The notes beneath the pieces were generated by a model. It was not told the origin of the DNA. It did not search any database and saw only the letters and a list, made by a program, of their open reading frames with translations. A DNA stretch of 58,400 nt from Bacillus rhizoplanae (GTDB lineage Bacteria; Bacillota; Bacilli; Bacillales; Bacillaceae_G), in the NCBI RefSeq assembly GCF_917563915.1, contig NZ_CAKJTI010000023.1, positions 1 through 58,400 of the forward strand, in the 5' to 3' direction. This document shows positions 1 through 10,097 of the stretch, one piece after another. Numbering within the stretch: position 1 is the first letter of the stretch; the number at the start of each line of letters is the position of its first letter. The translations under genes were made by a program, and so were the position numbers.

Positions 1-25
1 CTGTGAGAGTAGGACGTTGCCAGGC
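1..25 (+). rRNA. rrf: 5S rRNA, 3' end only
   Basis: The first 25 bases match the 3' part of Bacillus 5S rRNA (the conserved GAGAGTAGGACG segment followed by the closing GCCAGGC). The rest of the rRNA operon lies upstream of the window. A strong terminator follows directly, so this is the end of the rRNA transcription unit. Confidence 0.9.
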
Positions 26-30
26 AAACG

Positions 31-60
31 AAAGACGAGTCATTGGACTCGTCTTTTTTT
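31..60 (+). terminator. rRNA operon terminator
   Basis: An 11-bp perfect stem (31-41 with 46-56) closes a 4-base loop and runs into a T tract. It sits six bases after the 5S end and ends the upstream rRNA operon. Confidence 0.92.
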
Positions 61-165
61 GTGTTCTTTTTTATATAGGAAACTTTATATTCTTTATTCA
101 TAAAATAAAGAACGGTTGATTAAATGAGAGAAAATATGGATAGGATAGAGATGGAAGCAAAAGAG

Positions 166-193
166 TTGCAAAATTTTTTAATACGTATATAAT
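166..193 (+). promoter_or_regulatory. sigma-A promoter of the ctsR operon
   Basis: TTGCAA at 166-171 and a perfect TATAAT at 188-193 are separated by 16 bases. The predicted start (about 200) falls inside the CtsR operator, as expected for a promoter repressed by CtsR. No other promoter is evident between the rRNA terminator and ctsR. Confidence 0.75.
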
Positions 194-196
194 TAA

Positions 197-213
197 AGTC
201 AAAGATAGTCAAA
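197..213 (+). promoter_or_regulatory. CtsR operator
   Basis: Two direct heptads AGTCAAA (197-203 and 207-213) separated by GAT match the CtsR box (RGTCAAA-NAN-RGTCAAA). The box covers the predicted transcription start, so CtsR binding should block initiation. This gives autoregulation of ctsR-mcsA-mcsB-clpC and release under heat or protein stress. Confidence 0.9.
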
Positions 214-234
214 GTCAATAAAGGTGGAGGATAA

Positions 235-696
235 ATGAGAAATATATCTGATATTATTGAACAATATCTAAAGCAAGTTATTGACTTAAGTAATAATAAT
301 GCAATTGAAATTAAAAGAAATGAAATTGCTGATAAGTTTGATTGTGTGCCATCTCAAATTAACTATGTTATTAATACTCGTTTTACACTAGAAAGAGGAT
401 TCATAGTAGAAAGCAAACGAGGTGGCGGAGGTTATATTCGCATTATAAAAGTCAAATTGCATGATGATATAGACATTATTAACCAAATGTTACAAATGAT
501 TCAGTATAGCATTGCTCAATCAAGCGCTGAAAGTATAATAAGGCGTTTAGCAGAAGAAGGTATTGTTACCAGTAGGGAAGCAAAGCTTATGTTTAGTGTG
601 TTAGATCGATCTGTTTTACTAACAGATTTACCATTTCGAGATGAATTACGAGCACGTATGCTTCGAGCGATGCTTAGAACATTGAAGTATAAGTAA
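235..696 (+). CDS. ctsR: CtsR, transcriptional repressor of class III heat-shock genes
   Basis: A 153-residue dimeric repressor of clp genes. The N-terminal half carries the winged helix-turn-helix, including the glycine-rich wing KRGGGGYIRI (about residues 60-70), which is the heat-sensing element in this family. The C-terminal four-helix part mediates dimerisation and contact with McsB. The start is ATG 235 behind the ribosome site AAGGTGGAGG (221-230). It is first in an operon with mcsA, mcsB and clpC, under a promoter bearing its own operator. Length is normal for the family and nothing is broken. Confidence 0.97.
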   Translation: MRNISDIIEQYLKQVIDLSNNNAIEIKRNEIADKFDCVPSQINYVINTRFTLERGFIVESKRGGGGYIRIIKVKLHDDIDIINQMLQMIQYSIAQSSAESIIRRLAEEGIVTSREAKLMFSVLDRSVLLTDLPFRDELRARMLRAMLRTLKYK

Positions 697-797
697 AGTG
701 AAACTTCTCTTAGGAATGCTTTGTCTCTTAAGGATTAATTGAACGAATAAGGTTGTAAATTAATAATTCTTTCCTATTGTAAAGGTGGGGAAATACG

Positions 798-1355
798 TTG
801 ATTTGTCAAAACTGTAGTTCACGATCAGCAACGCTACATTTCACAAAAGCAATCAATGGAAAAAAGACGGAGATTCATCTTTGCGAGCAATGTGCCCAAG
901 AAAATGGATATACGTCTTTCTTTCAATCAAATAAGTCTAATAAGTCTAGTTTGTCATTTCATAATTTATTAGCAGGGCTACTACATGTTGAGCAACCTGC
1001 ATCTGAGAAAGAAACAAATAATGTTTCGAATGTGCAGCCGTTGCAATGTCCGAAATGTAATATGACATATCCGCAATTTGCAAAGATCGGAAGGTTTGGT
1101 TGTTCGTCTTGCTATGAAACATTTAAAGAACAATTACAACCAATGCTAAAGCGGCTTCATGGTGGGCATACAAAGCATCACGGAAAAATTCCTAACCGTA
1201 TAGGAGGAAATATTCATCTAAAAAAAGAATTAGATGAGTTAAAACTAAAATTGCAGGAGTGCATACAACAAGAAGAGTTTGAACAGGCTGCTGAAGTACG
1301 AGATAAAATTCGCAGCATAGAAAATCAGCTTCGTGAGCATAGAGAGGGGGAATAA
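798..1355 (+). CDS. mcsA: McsA, zinc-binding activator of the McsB arginine kinase
   Basis: A 185-residue protein that activates McsB and modulates CtsR. It starts at TTG 798, eight bases after AAAGGTGGGG; no better ATG precedes the conserved N-terminus MICQNC. Four CxxC pairs are visible (CQNC, CEQC, CPKC, CSSC), consistent with zinc or metal binding. A C-terminal UVR-like helix pair (about residues 145-180, [13 protein letters not shown]) resembles the UvrB/UvrC interaction motif. It lies 101 bases after ctsR and ends five bases before mcsB, so translation is probably coupled. Confidence 0.95.
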   Translation: MICQNCSSRSATLHFTKAINGKKTEIHLCEQCAQENGYTSFFQSNKSNKSSLSFHNLLAGLLHVEQPASEKETNNVSNVQPLQCPKCNMTYPQFAKIGRFGCSSCYETFKEQLQPMLKRLHGGHTKHHGKIPNRIGGNIHLKKELDELKLKLQECIQQEEFEQAAEVRDKIRSIENQLREHREGE

Positions 1356-1359
1356 TTCT

Positions 1360-2433
1360 ATGTCACTCGATCGTATTATGAACGAAGCAATTAGTCCATG
1401 GATGAGGGAAGACGGTCCTGATTCCGATATTGTTTTAAGCAGTCGTGTTCGATTGGCTCGGAATTTACGAGATTATCAGTTCCCGACTATGTTAACAAAT
1501 AAGGAAGCGGAGCAAATGATTCATGTATTTCAAGAAAAATTTGCCAATCAAACAGTTGCACCTTTCGGGGTACTTGAACTTTTACAAATGAATAGGATTC
1601 AACCTTTGCAGCGCAGAGTATTGGTAGAAAAGCACCTTGTAAGTCCGGATTTAGTGGGAACAGAATATGGTGCTTGTTTATTATCTGAGAATGAACAAAT
1701 AAGTATTATGCTTAATGAGGAAGATCATATTCGGATTCAATGTTTATTTCCGGGATTACAATTATCAGAAGCGTTGCATAGTGCAAATCGAATTGATGAT
1801 TGGATAGAAAGTCAGGTTGAATATGCATTTGATGAACAAGTTGGTTATATAACGAGCTGTCCTACAAATATAGGAACAGGTTTACGAGCCTCAGTGATGA
1901 TACATTTGCCAGCTCTCGTTTTAACAGGACAAATGAACCGTATCGTTCAAGCAATTAATCAACTTGGTTTAGTTGTGAGAGGGATATATGGTGAAGGTAG
2001 CGAAGTGTTAGGGAATATATTTCAACTTTCTAATCAAATGACATTGGGGAAACCTGAAGAAGATATTGTAGAAGATTTAAAGAGTGTTGTTCAGCAACTC
2101 ATTCAACAAGAACGAACAGCAAGAGAATCAATTATGAAAAATTCAAGTATTGAGCTTGAAGATAAGGTGTATCGTTCTTATGGTGTATTAGCGAATAGCC
2201 GTTTAATTGAATCTGCTGAGGCAGCAACGTGTTTATCGGATGTTCGACTTGGTATTGATCTTGGGTATATCGAAAATATATCTAGGAATATTTTAACAGA
2301 GTTAATGGTACTTACACAGCCTGGAATCTTGCAGCAATATGCTGGAGGCCCCTTACAACCTGATGAAAGAGATTATCGCAGAGCAGCACTTATTCGTGAA
2401 AGATTACGAATTGAACAAAATCGAGCGAAGTAG
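1360..2433 (+). CDS. mcsB: McsB, protein arginine kinase
   Basis: A 357-residue phosphagen-kinase-like enzyme that phosphorylates arginines on proteins, marking them for ClpC-ClpP degradation and inactivating CtsR. ATG 1360 is preferred over an upstream in-frame codon at 1333 because AGAGAGGGGG (1341-1350) lies just before it and the conserved N-terminus begins there. Kinase motifs include SSRVRLARN near residue 28 and the active-site stretch [13 protein letters not shown] with Cys167. It sits between mcsA and clpC in the stress operon. All expected catalytic segments are present. Confidence 0.96.
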   Translation: MSLDRIMNEAISPWMREDGPDSDIVLSSRVRLARNLRDYQFPTMLTNKEAEQMIHVFQEKFANQTVAPFGVLELLQMNRIQPLQRRVLVEKHLVSPDLVGTEYGACLLSENEQISIMLNEEDHIRIQCLFPGLQLSEALHSANRIDDWIESQVEYAFDEQVGYITSCPTNIGTGLRASVMIHLPALVLTGQMNRIVQAINQLGLVVRGIYGEGSEVLGNIFQLSNQMTLGKPEEDIVEDLKSVVQQLIQQERTARESIMKNSSIELEDKVYRSYGVLANSRLIESAEAATCLSDVRLGIDLGYIENISRNILTELMVLTQPGILQQYAGGPLQPDERDYRRAALIRERLRIEQNRAK

Positions 2434-2446
2434 GAGTGTGATTCAT

Positions 2447-4882
2447 ATGATGTTTGGAAGATTTACAGAGCGAGCACAAAAGGTATTAGCGTTATCCCAA
2501 GAAGAAGCAATTCGTATTGGTCATAATAATATCGGCACGGAGCATATTTTACTCGGCCTTGTACGCGAAGGAGAAGGGATTGCTGCAAAAGCATTGGTCG
2601 CACTTGGATTAAGCCCAGAGAAAGTTCAAAAAGAAGTAGAAGCACTAATTGGGCGCGGCACGGAAATGTCCCAAACGGTTCACTACACACCGCGTGCAAA
2701 AAAAGTAATAGAGCTATCAATGGATGAAGCGCGTAAACTTGGTCATTCTTACGTGGGAACAGAGCATATTTTACTTGGGCTTATTCGTGAAGGAGAAGGC
2801 GTTGCGGCCCGTGTTTTAAATAATTTAGGTGTAAGTTTAAATAAAGCGCGTCAACAAGTACTGCAGCTTCTTGGTAGTAACGAGACGGCTTCGGGTCATC
2901 AAGGTGGTGGTTCGGCTAATGCAAATACACCGACGCTTGATAGTTTAGCTCGCGATTTAACAGCTGTAGCACGTGAAGGGCGTTTAGATCCAGTAATTGG
3001 TCGTAGCAAAGAGATTCAACGTGTAATTGAAGTATTAAGTAGAAGAACAAAAAATAATCCTGTGTTAATTGGAGAACCTGGTGTTGGTAAAACAGCAATT
3101 GCTGAAGGGCTAGCACAACAAATTGTAAACAACGAAGTTCCAGAGACTTTACGCGATAAGCGTGTTATGACATTAGATATGGGGACTGTAGTTGCTGGTA
3201 CGAAATATCGCGGTGAGTTTGAAGACCGTTTAAAGAAAGTCATGGATGAAATTCGTCAAGCTGGTAATATTATTCTATTCATTGATGAGCTTCATACATT
3301 AATTGGTGCGGGCGGTGCAGAAGGGGCGATTGACGCATCGAATATTTTAAAGCCATCATTAGCGCGCGGGGAACTACAATGTATTGGGGCGACAACGCTA
3401 GATGAGTATCGTAAATATATTGAAAAAGATGCGGCATTAGAGCGACGTTTTCAACCGATTCACGTTGATGAACCAAGCTTAGAAGAATCGATTCAAATTT
3501 TAAAAGGATTACGTGACCGTTATGAAGCACATCACCGTGTTTCTATCTCAGACGATGCAATTGACGCCGCTGTAAAATTATCTGATCGTTACATTACGGA
3601 TCGTTTCTTACCTGATAAAGCGATTGACTTAATTGATGAAGCAGCTTCAAAAGTTCGTTTACGTTCTTATACAACACCACCAAATTTAAAAGAACTTGAA
3701 TCTAAGCTAGAAGAAGTAAGAAAAGAAAAAGATGCGGCAGTACAAAGTCAAGAATTTGAGAAAGCAGCTTCTTTACGTGATATGGAGCAGCGCCTACGTG
3801 AAAAATTAGAAGATACGAAGCGTCAATGGAAAGAGCAACAAGGTAAAGAGAATTCGGAAGTAATAGTAGAGGATATTGCAAATGTTGTTTCAACGTGGAC
3901 GCGTATTCCGGTTTCTAAGCTAGCTCAAACAGAAACAGACAAACTATTGAACTTAGAAAATATTTTACATGATCGTTTAATTGGTCAAGATGAAGCAGTT
4001 GTTGCAGTTGCAAAAGCAGTTCGCCGCGCAAGAGCAGGTTTAAAAGATCCAAAGCGTCCAATCGGTTCTTTTATTTTCTTAGGACCAACTGGTGTTGGTA
4101 AAACGGAACTTGCACGCGCATTAGCAGAATCTATGTTTGGTGACGAAGATGCAATGATTCGTATTGATATGTCGGAGTACATGGAGAAACACTCTACTTC
4201 TCGTTTAGTTGGTTCTCCTCCAGGATATGTTGGATATGAAGAAGGCGGCCAGTTAACAGAAAAGGTTCGTCGCAAACCATACTCTGTTGTCTTACTTGAC
4301 GAGGTGGAAAAGGCGCATCCAGATGTATTCAATATTTTACTGCAAGTGCTAGAAGATGGTCGTTTAACAGATTCAAAAGGTCGTACAGTTGATTTCCGTA
4401 ATACAATTGTTATTATGACTTCTAACGTAGGTGCAGATGCATTAAAACGAAACAAACATCTTGGATTTAATGTACAAGATGAAAGTCGTGATTATGCAGA
4501 TATGAAGGGTAAAGTAATGGATGAGTTGAAAAAAGCATTCCGCCCTGAGTTTTTAAACCGTATTGACGAAATTATTGTTTTCCATACATTAGAGAAGAAA
4601 CATATTAAAGAAATTGTTACACTTATGGTAGAACAATTGGTCAAACGTTTAAAAGAACAAGACATTGAGTTAGAGTTAACGGATGCAGCAATTGAAGCGA
4701 TTGCGGATAAGGGATTTGACCCAGAGTATGGTGCTCGTCCACTACGCCGTGCAATTCAAAAACATGTAGAAGATCGATTATCAGAGGAACTTCTTAAAGG
4801 GGTTATTGAGAAAGGTCAAAAAGTTGTTTTTGATGCAGAAGGAGAATCATTTGTCATTCGTAGTGCAGAAAAGGTAAAATAA
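2447..4882 (+). CDS. clpC: ClpC, AAA+ unfoldase of the ClpCP protease
   Basis: An 811-residue Hsp100 chaperone that unfolds substrates, including arginine-phosphorylated ones, for ClpP. The start is ATG 2447 after AGGAGTG; a longer in-frame extension overlapping mcsB has no ribosome site. Order of parts: a duplicated Clp N-domain (residues 1-150), AAA+ module 1 with Walker A GEPGVGKT at about 209, a coiled middle domain with a UVR-like helix (about 420-460), AAA+ module 2 with GPTGVGKT at about 546, and a C-terminal D2 small domain. It is last in the CtsR-controlled operon and is followed by a terminator. Confidence 0.97.
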   Translation: MMFGRFTERAQKVLALSQEEAIRIGHNNIGTEHILLGLVREGEGIAAKALVALGLSPEKVQKEVEALIGRGTEMSQTVHYTPRAKKVIELSMDEARKLGHSYVGTEHILLGLIREGEGVAARVLNNLGVSLNKARQQVLQLLGSNETASGHQGGGSANANTPTLDSLARDLTAVAREGRLDPVIGRSKEIQRVIEVLSRRTKNNPVLIGEPGVGKTAIAEGLAQQIVNNEVPETLRDKRVMTLDMGTVVAGTKYRGEFEDRLKKVMDEIRQAGNIILFIDELHTLIGAGGAEGAIDASNILKPSLARGELQCIGATTLDEYRKYIEKDAALERRFQPIHVDEPSLEESIQILKGLRDRYEAHHRVSISDDAIDAAVKLSDRYITDRFLPDKAIDLIDEAASKVRLRSYTTPPNLKELESKLEEVRKEKDAAVQSQEFEKAASLRDMEQRLREKLEDTKRQWKEQQGKENSEVIVEDIANVVSTWTRIPVSKLAQTETDKLLNLENILHDRLIGQDEAVVAVAKAVRRARAGLKDPKRPIGSFIFLGPTGVGKTELARALAESMFGDEDAMIRIDMSEYMEKHSTSRLVGSPPGYVGYEEGGQLTEKVRRKPYSVVLLDEVEKAHPDVFNILLQVLEDGRLTDSKGRTVDFRNTIVIMTSNVGADALKRNKHLGFNVQDESRDYADMKGKVMDELKKAFRPEFLNRIDEIIVFHTLEKKHIKEIVTLMVEQLVKRLKEQDIELELTDAAIEAIADKGFDPEYGARPLRRAIQKHVEDRLSEELLKGVIEKGQKVVFDAEGESFVIRSAEKVK

Positions 4883-4894
4883 GTATAGACAAAC

Positions 4895-4925
4895 AAAGGG
4901 GGGCTAAACAATAGCCCTCTTTCTT
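4895..4925 (+). terminator. terminator of the ctsR-clpC operon
   Basis: GGGCTA (4901-4906) pairs with TAGCCC (4912-4917) around a 5-base loop. The stem extends through G-U and A-T pairs and is followed by TTTCTT. It lies 13 bases after the clpC stop. Confidence 0.8.
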
Positions 4926-4981
4926 GTACAAAAAGGAAATATTTTTGTTTCATATGAAAGCGAAGTGAAGTGTAAAAAACG

Positions 4982-6358
4982 ATGGCTAAAAAGAAAACGA
5001 AATTTACATGTCAAGAATGTGGTTATCAGTCACCAAAGTATATGGGGAAGTGTCCGGGGTGCGGACAATGGAATACACTGGTGGAAGAGATGGAACCAGT
5101 TGTATCATCACGCCGTCTGAACTATGCAAGTGCAATCCAAACTGAATTAACGAAGCCTCGCCGCCTGAAAGATGTGGAAACGAAAACAGAGGCGCGTATT
5201 GAAACGAATTTTCAAGAATTTAACCGGGTGCTTGGTGGTGGAATTGTAGATGGTTCTCTCGTGCTCATAGGGGGAGATCCTGGTATTGGAAAATCAACAT
5301 TATTACTGCAAATATCATCACAACTAGCAGATCGTGCTTATGATGTTTTATACATATCAGGTGAGGAATCTGCAAAACAAATTAAACTTAGGGCAGATCG
5401 TCTTCATGTAAATGGAGATAATTTATTTGTTGTATCAGAAACAGATTTACAACGAATCGCAGCATATATAGATGAAATGAATCCATCATTTGTAGTAATT
5501 GATTCTATTCAAACCATTCATTTACCGGAAGTAACTTCAGCGCCAGGAAGTGTAGCGCAAGTACGTGAATGTACAGCAGAACTTATGAAGCTTGCAAAAA
5601 CGAAAGGAATCCCTATTTTTATTGTAGGGCATGTAACGAAAGAAGGAGCTATAGCTGGTCCACGTATGTTAGAGCATATGGTGGATGCCGTTCTTTATTT
5701 TGAAGGAGATCGTCATCATACATATCGAATTTTACGAGCGGTAAAAAACCGTTTTGGTTCAACCAATGAGATGGGGATTTTTGAAATGAAGGAGCTTGGC
5801 CTTTCAGAGGTGTTAAATCCTTCTGAAATTTTTCTAGAAGAAAGACCTGTGGGTGCTGCCGGTTCAACGGTTGTTGCTTCTATGGAAGGAACAAGGCCTG
5901 TTTTAGTAGAAATACAAGCATTAATTTCTCCTACAAGTTTCGGGAATCCAAGAAGAATGGCAACAGGAATTGATCATAACCGTGTTTCTCTTATTATGGC
6001 GGTACTAGAAAAAAGAGCAGGGTTATTGCTCCAAAACCAAGATGCTTATTTAAAAGTTGCTGGGGGAATTAAATTAGATGAACCAGCAGTTGATTTGGCA
6101 GTTGCTTTAAGTATCGCATCAAGTTTTCGTGATAAACCGACTTTTCCGGGTGATGCAGTCATTGGTGAAGTTGGTTTAACGGGAGAAGTTCGCCGTGTTT
6201 CTCGTATTGAACAGCGAGTGCAAGAAGCAGCAAAATTAGGATTTCAGCGTGTTATTATCCCAAGGAAGAATTTGGGTGGATGGACGATTCCAGAAGGTAT
6301 TGAAGTAGTTGGAGTATCGAATATAGGAGAGGCTCTTCGATTTGCACTAGGAGGATAA
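4982..6358 (+). CDS. radA: RadA/Sms, DNA repair branch-migration ATPase
   Basis: A 458-residue RecA-like helicase that processes recombination intermediates. It has an N-terminal zinc finger (Cys10, Cys13, Cys24, Cys27), a RecA-type ATPase with Walker [11 protein letters not shown] from about residue 97, the RadA signature KNRFGSTNE (about 250) and a C-terminal Lon-like domain (about 290-458). It starts at ATG 4982 with only a weak purine stretch upstream. It lies three bases before disA; the pair is co-transcribed, which fits the reported functional link between RadA and DisA in B. subtilis. Confidence 0.96.
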   Translation: MAKKKTKFTCQECGYQSPKYMGKCPGCGQWNTLVEEMEPVVSSRRLNYASAIQTELTKPRRLKDVETKTEARIETNFQEFNRVLGGGIVDGSLVLIGGDPGIGKSTLLLQISSQLADRAYDVLYISGEESAKQIKLRADRLHVNGDNLFVVSETDLQRIAAYIDEMNPSFVVIDSIQTIHLPEVTSAPGSVAQVRECTAELMKLAKTKGIPIFIVGHVTKEGAIAGPRMLEHMVDAVLYFEGDRHHTYRILRAVKNRFGSTNEMGIFEMKELGLSEVLNPSEIFLEERPVGAAGSTVVASMEGTRPVLVEIQALISPTSFGNPRRMATGIDHNRVSLIMAVLEKRAGLLLQNQDAYLKVAGGIKLDEPAVDLAVALSIASSFRDKPTFPGDAVIGEVGLTGEVRRVSRIEQRVQEAAKLGFQRVIIPRKNLGGWTIPEGIEVVGVSNIGEALRFALGG

Positions 6359-6361
6359 GAT

Positions 6362-7435
6362 ATGGAAGAAAACAAGCAACGTTCCAAAAGTATTATTAAT
6401 ATTTTACAGCTTGTTGCACCAGGGACACCGCTAAGAGAAGGAATTGATAATGTGCTCCGTGCGCAAACAGGTGGCCTTATTGTACTCGGATACAACGAGC
6501 AAATTAAAAGTATTGTTGATGGAGGATTTCATATTAATTGTGCTTTTTCTCCTGCTAGTCTATACGAACTAGCAAAAATGGATGGTGCTCTTATTTTAAA
6601 TGAAACGGGAAGTAAAATTTTAATCGCTAATGGACAGTTAGTACCTGATTCATCTATCGACTCTATTGAAACAGGTATGCGCCACCGAACAGCAGAGAGA
6701 GTGGCGAAGCAAACGGGTAGTCTTGTTGTTGCTATTTCACAAAGACGAAATGTAATTACGTTATATCAAGGAAACTTACGTTATACATTAAAAGATATTG
6801 GGGTTATTTTAACAAAGGCAAACCAAGCGATCCAAACATTAGAAAAATATAAAGCTGTATGGAATGAGGGCATAACGAACCTTGGTATTTTAGAGTTTGA
6901 AGAAGTGGTTACAATGTCTGAAGTTGTGCATGTACTACATAGTGTTGAAATGATGCTACGGATTAAAAATGAAATCTACAGTTACATTCATGAATTAGGA
7001 ACAGAAGGAAGACTTATTCGTTTACAATTGACAGAATTGCTTGCTGACGTGGAAGCAGAGGCTGCATTATTAATTAAAGACTACTATCATGAAAAAACAC
7101 AAGAGCACTATCAAGTTTTAAAAAAATTACAAGAGCTTGCGAATGCACAACTTCTAGAAGATAGCGATTTAGTGAAATTACTTGGATATTCCGGACAAAT
7201 GAAATTAGAAGAAAGCATTACACCAAGAGGTTATCGGATCGCGAGTAAAATTTCTAGAGTTCCACCTCTTATTATTGAGAACTTAATTAATCGTTTTAAG
7301 AACTTACAAGGAATTTGCCGTGCAACAATTGCTGATTTGGATGATGTGGAAGGAATTGGAGAAGTACGGGCGAAAAAGATACGAGAGGGTTTAAAACGAA
7401 TTCAAGAACACTTGTATATGAGCAGACACAATTAA
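6362..7435 (+). CDS. disA: DisA, DNA-integrity scanning diadenylate cyclase
   Basis: A 357-residue octameric enzyme that makes c-di-AMP from two ATP and signals DNA damage, notably before sporulation. The DAC domain shows the DGA motif (Asp74-Gly75-Ala76) and the RHR motif (Arg107-His108-Arg109), both needed for catalysis. A helical linker follows, then a C-terminal helix-hairpin-helix DNA-binding domain (about 300-357, [15 protein letters not shown]). The start ATG is preceded by AGGAGG at 6349-6354, inside the end of radA. Full length and intact. Confidence 0.97.
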   Translation: MEENKQRSKSIINILQLVAPGTPLREGIDNVLRAQTGGLIVLGYNEQIKSIVDGGFHINCAFSPASLYELAKMDGALILNETGSKILIANGQLVPDSSIDSIETGMRHRTAERVAKQTGSLVVAISQRRNVITLYQGNLRYTLKDIGVILTKANQAIQTLEKYKAVWNEGITNLGILEFEEVVTMSEVVHVLHSVEMMLRIKNEIYSYIHELGTEGRLIRLQLTELLADVEAEAALLIKDYYHEKTQEHYQVLKKLQELANAQLLEDSDLVKLLGYSGQMKLEESITPRGYRIASKISRVPPLIIENLINRFKNLQGICRATIADLDDVEGIGEVRAKKIREGLKRIQEHLYMSRHN

Positions 7436-7596
7436 GAATATTACATTGATTTCACAATATAGCGAAACTCAAAGATTTTTCATATATGATATGATATATT
7501 GGTAAATAAAACAAATTATAAAAAAAACACGTCCACTTTTGCACTCGACGTTTTGAGTGACGAAGTAATGGTTAATAATGAGTAGGAGGTGGTTGA

Positions 7597-8697
7597 ATGT
7601 TAAAACGAATCGTACAGCTTTTCTTTTTAGTTATTGGAGGAGCATTGGGAATTTTTCTTATTCCAAAAGTAATCGATATGTTGGATATAGGTGCAGTTCC
7701 TTGGCTTGAAGGTTCTTATATTCGTGCAATTATTGGTGCAATCATTTTATTTTTAACAACATTTTGGCTTGTAGATTATATTGTTCAGCTTATTAAACAT
7801 ATTGAGGAAGCGCTTGTAAAAGCACCTGTTACAGATGTGTTATTTGGAACATTAGGATTAATCTCAGGACTAATTGTTGCGTATTTGATCTTGATTCCGA
7901 TTCGCGAATTTACCATTCAGGTCATTAGTACAGTATTGCAAATCTTTTTCACGCTATTACTTGGTTACTTAGGGTTCCAAGTAGGGTTTAAAAAGAGGAA
8001 CGAATTGTTAGGGTTGTTTACATTGCCGCAACGCGGAGGAAAGAAAAAAAATACGAACAATGAAAATGAGGAAGTAGAAACGCTAACTGCTGGTTGGAAA
8101 ATATTGGATACTAGTGTTATTATTGATGGGCGTATTGCGGATATTTGCCAAACAAAATTTTTGGAAGGCACAATTGTCATTCCGCAATTTGTGTTAGAAG
8201 AACTACAGCATATTGCTGATTCTTCGGATGCATTAAAGCGTAATCGCGGACGAAGAGGTTTGGATATTTTAAATCGTATTCAAAAAGAGTTATCTATTCC
8301 AGTAGAAATTTATGAAGGTGATTTTGAAGATATTCAAGAAGTCGATAGTAAGCTTGTGAAGTTAGCGAAGTTAACAGGTGGCACTGTTGTTACGAATGAT
8401 TTTAACTTAAATAAAGTTTCCGAATTGCAAGGTGTGACAGTTTTAAATATTAATGATTTAGCAAATGCCATTAAGCCTGTTGTACTTCCGGGTGAAGAGT
8501 TAAGCGTATACGTTGTGAAGGATGGAAAAGAGCAGAATCAAGGTGTTGCTTATTTGGACGACGGTACAATGATCGTAGTCGAAGATGGTAGAGAGCATGT
8601 TGGTTCCCAACTTGATGTACTTGTTACAAGTGTACTGCAAACATCTGCGGGCCGTATGATCTTTGCTAAGCGTAAGTTATTAGAGAAAGCGTTATAA
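7597..8697 (+). CDS. YacL-type integral membrane protein with PIN and TRAM domains
   Basis: A 366-residue protein. Four hydrophobic segments occupy roughly residues 1-130, followed by a basic linker. A PIN-fold nuclease domain begins near residue 168 (LDTSVIIDGR, acidic Asp171) with further acidic residues in TNDF near 265. A TRAM-like RNA-binding domain lies at the C-terminus (about 300-355). This matches the Bacillus yacL family, a putative membrane-anchored ribonuclease of unproven substrate. A good site TAGGAGGTGG precedes ATG 7597. It is followed 13 bases later by ispD. Confidence 0.85.
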   Translation: MLKRIVQLFFLVIGGALGIFLIPKVIDMLDIGAVPWLEGSYIRAIIGAIILFLTTFWLVDYIVQLIKHIEEALVKAPVTDVLFGTLGLISGLIVAYLILIPIREFTIQVISTVLQIFFTLLLGYLGFQVGFKKRNELLGLFTLPQRGGKKKNTNNENEEVETLTAGWKILDTSVIIDGRIADICQTKFLEGTIVIPQFVLEELQHIADSSDALKRNRGRRGLDILNRIQKELSIPVEIYEGDFEDIQEVDSKLVKLAKLTGGTVVTNDFNLNKVSELQGVTVLNINDLANAIKPVVLPGEELSVYVVKDGKEQNQGVAYLDDGTMIVVEDGREHVGSQLDVLVTSVLQTSAGRMIFAKRKLLEKAL

Positions 8698-8710
8698 GTA
8701 GAGGACTGCG

Positions 8711-9397
8711 ATGATATATACATTAATTATTCCTGCAGCAGGACAAGGTAAGCGTATGGGAGCGGATAAAAATAAATTATTTTTACAAATAGATTCTGTT
8801 CCCATTATTATTCATACATTACGAGCTTTTGAAAAAGATGAACAATGTAAACAGATTATTTTAGCGATTAATGAGAGAGAGCGTTCTTACTTTGAAGAAC
8901 TTCTCCAAACTTATCATATTCAAAAAGACGTTCAACTTATCCAAGGTGGAAGTGAGCGCCAGGATAGTGTATACAATGCTCTTATGTATGTAAGAGATGT
9001 AGAGTATGTACTTGTCCACGACGGGGCGCGTCCCTTTGTAACGAAAAAGATGATTGAAGATGTATTGCAAATGGCGAAAGAAAAAGGTGCTTCCATTTGT
9101 GCGGTACCTGTGAAAGATACAATTAAAAAAGTGATACATGATACTGTTGTTGAAACAGTAGAACGTTCTCAGTTGCAAGCAGTTCAAACGCCGCAAGGAT
9201 TTCATGTTCCCATTCTGTTAGAGGCACATGAGAGTGCAAAACAAGCGGGTTTTCTCGGAACTGACGATGCTAGTTTGGTGGAACGCCTTCCTAAAGAGGT
9301 AGGAGTTGTAGGAGGAAGTTATCACAATATAAAGGTGACAACACCTGAAGATTTAGTGATTGCTGAAAGCTTTCTACGAGTTTTGAAAATACAATAG
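8711..9397 (+). CDS. ispD: IspD, 2-C-methyl-D-erythritol 4-phosphate cytidylyltransferase
   Basis: A 228-residue enzyme of the non-mevalonate (MEP) isoprenoid pathway that transfers CMP from CTP onto methylerythritol phosphate. The nucleotide-binding N-terminus [10 protein letters not shown] and the later segments VHDGARPF and TDDASLVE are characteristic. The start ATG 8711 has a modest GAGG site. It lies 13 bases after the YacL-type gene, so the two probably share a transcript, and is closed by a terminator. Its sequence looks more diverged from the B. anthracis version than most proteins here. Confidence 0.95.
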   Translation: MIYTLIIPAAGQGKRMGADKNKLFLQIDSVPIIIHTLRAFEKDEQCKQIILAINERERSYFEELLQTYHIQKDVQLIQGGSERQDSVYNALMYVRDVEYVLVHDGARPFVTKKMIEDVLQMAKEKGASICAVPVKDTIKKVIHDTVVETVERSQLQAVQTPQGFHVPILLEAHESAKQAGFLGTDDASLVERLPKEVGVVGGSYHNIKVTTPEDLVIAESFLRVLKIQ

Positions 9398-9410
9398 CAA
9401 TGTTATAATA

Positions 9411-9441
9411 GAAAAGCTCGGTAGCTACCGAGCTTTTCTAT
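9411..9441 (+). terminator. terminator after ispD
   Basis: A perfect 14-base palindromic arm pair (9411-9424 with 9425-9438) centred on TAGCTA gives a stable hairpin followed by a short T-rich run. It separates ispD from ispF. TGTTATAAT immediately upstream (9401-9409) resembles an extended -10 but lacks a well-spaced -35. Confidence 0.8.
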
Positions 9442-9531
9442 ATATATAGCAGAAACTTCAACAGGCGGAGCTTTTATATGTCCGTAAGAATGATATAAAG
9501 TTTACTAGTGTAGTTTGAGGAGGAATTGGAA

Positions 9532-10008
9532 ATGTTTCGAATTGGACAAGGTTTTGATGTACATGCATTTGCAGAAGGAAGACCATTAATTATTGGTGGA
9601 ATTACAATTCCATATGAAAAAGGATTACTTGGGCACTCTGATGCGGATGTCCTTTTACATACTATTGCTGATGCTTGTTTAGGTGCAATTGCTGCTGGTG
9701 ACATCGGTAAACACTTTCCAGATACAGATCCTGCATTTAAAGATGCGGATTCAGCTGTGCTTTTGCAGAAAGTATGGGAGTTTGTTATAGAGCAAGGGTA
9801 TGTACTCGGAAACTTAGATTGTACAATTATTGCCCAAAAACCAAAAATGGCACCACATATTGAAAGTATGCGCAAGAGAATTAGCGAACTATTACAAACG
9901 GACATTGAGAATGTTAATGTAAAAGCAACGACGACAGAAAAATTAGGATTTACAGGGCGAGAAGAAGGAATTGCTTCACAGGCTATTGTATTATTACAGA
10001 AAAAATAG
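9532..10008 (+). CDS. ispF: IspF, 2-C-methyl-D-erythritol 2,4-cyclodiphosphate synthase
   Basis: A 158-residue trimeric zinc enzyme that cyclises CDP-ME 2-phosphate with loss of CMP, two steps after IspD. Metal and active-site segments include GFDVHAF (Asp9, His11), [10 protein letters not shown] and the C-terminal [14 protein letters not shown] 9532 is chosen over the TTG six bases upstream because GAGGAGG (9517-9523) gives eight-base spacing and the family N-terminus is [11 protein letters not shown]. The ispD-ispF neighbourhood is conserved in Bacillus although a terminator separates them here. Confidence 0.96.
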   Translation: MFRIGQGFDVHAFAEGRPLIIGGITIPYEKGLLGHSDADVLLHTIADACLGAIAAGDIGKHFPDTDPAFKDADSAVLLQKVWEFVIEQGYVLGNLDCTIIAQKPKMAPHIESMRKRISELLQTDIENVNVKATTTEKLGFTGREEGIASQAIVLLQKK

Positions 10009-10097
10009 TTGTTTTTGATTCGTAAGATGGATAATCGTATTTTTTTGGTGTACAATTAAAGAATCTGTTGACATTAAGAATGGAAGGTGTACCAACT

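Noticed and set aside
2339-2446. N-terminal extension of ClpC overlapping mcsB
   Set aside because: No ribosome site precedes it, whereas AGGAGTG lies before ATG 2447 and the family N-terminus is MMFGRF.
3985-4455. 156-residue minus-strand frame over clpC
   Set aside because: Mirror of the AAA+ domain; no independent evidence of coding.
7542-7559. Inverted repeat CACTC..GAGTG before the YacL-type gene as a terminator or operator
   Set aside because: Only five base pairs with an eight-base loop and no T tract; too weak to call.
9474-10055. 193-residue open frame on the minus strand over ispF
   Set aside because: It is the antisense shadow of a well-conserved gene; no ribosome site, no family resemblance, low-complexity serine/isoleucine content.
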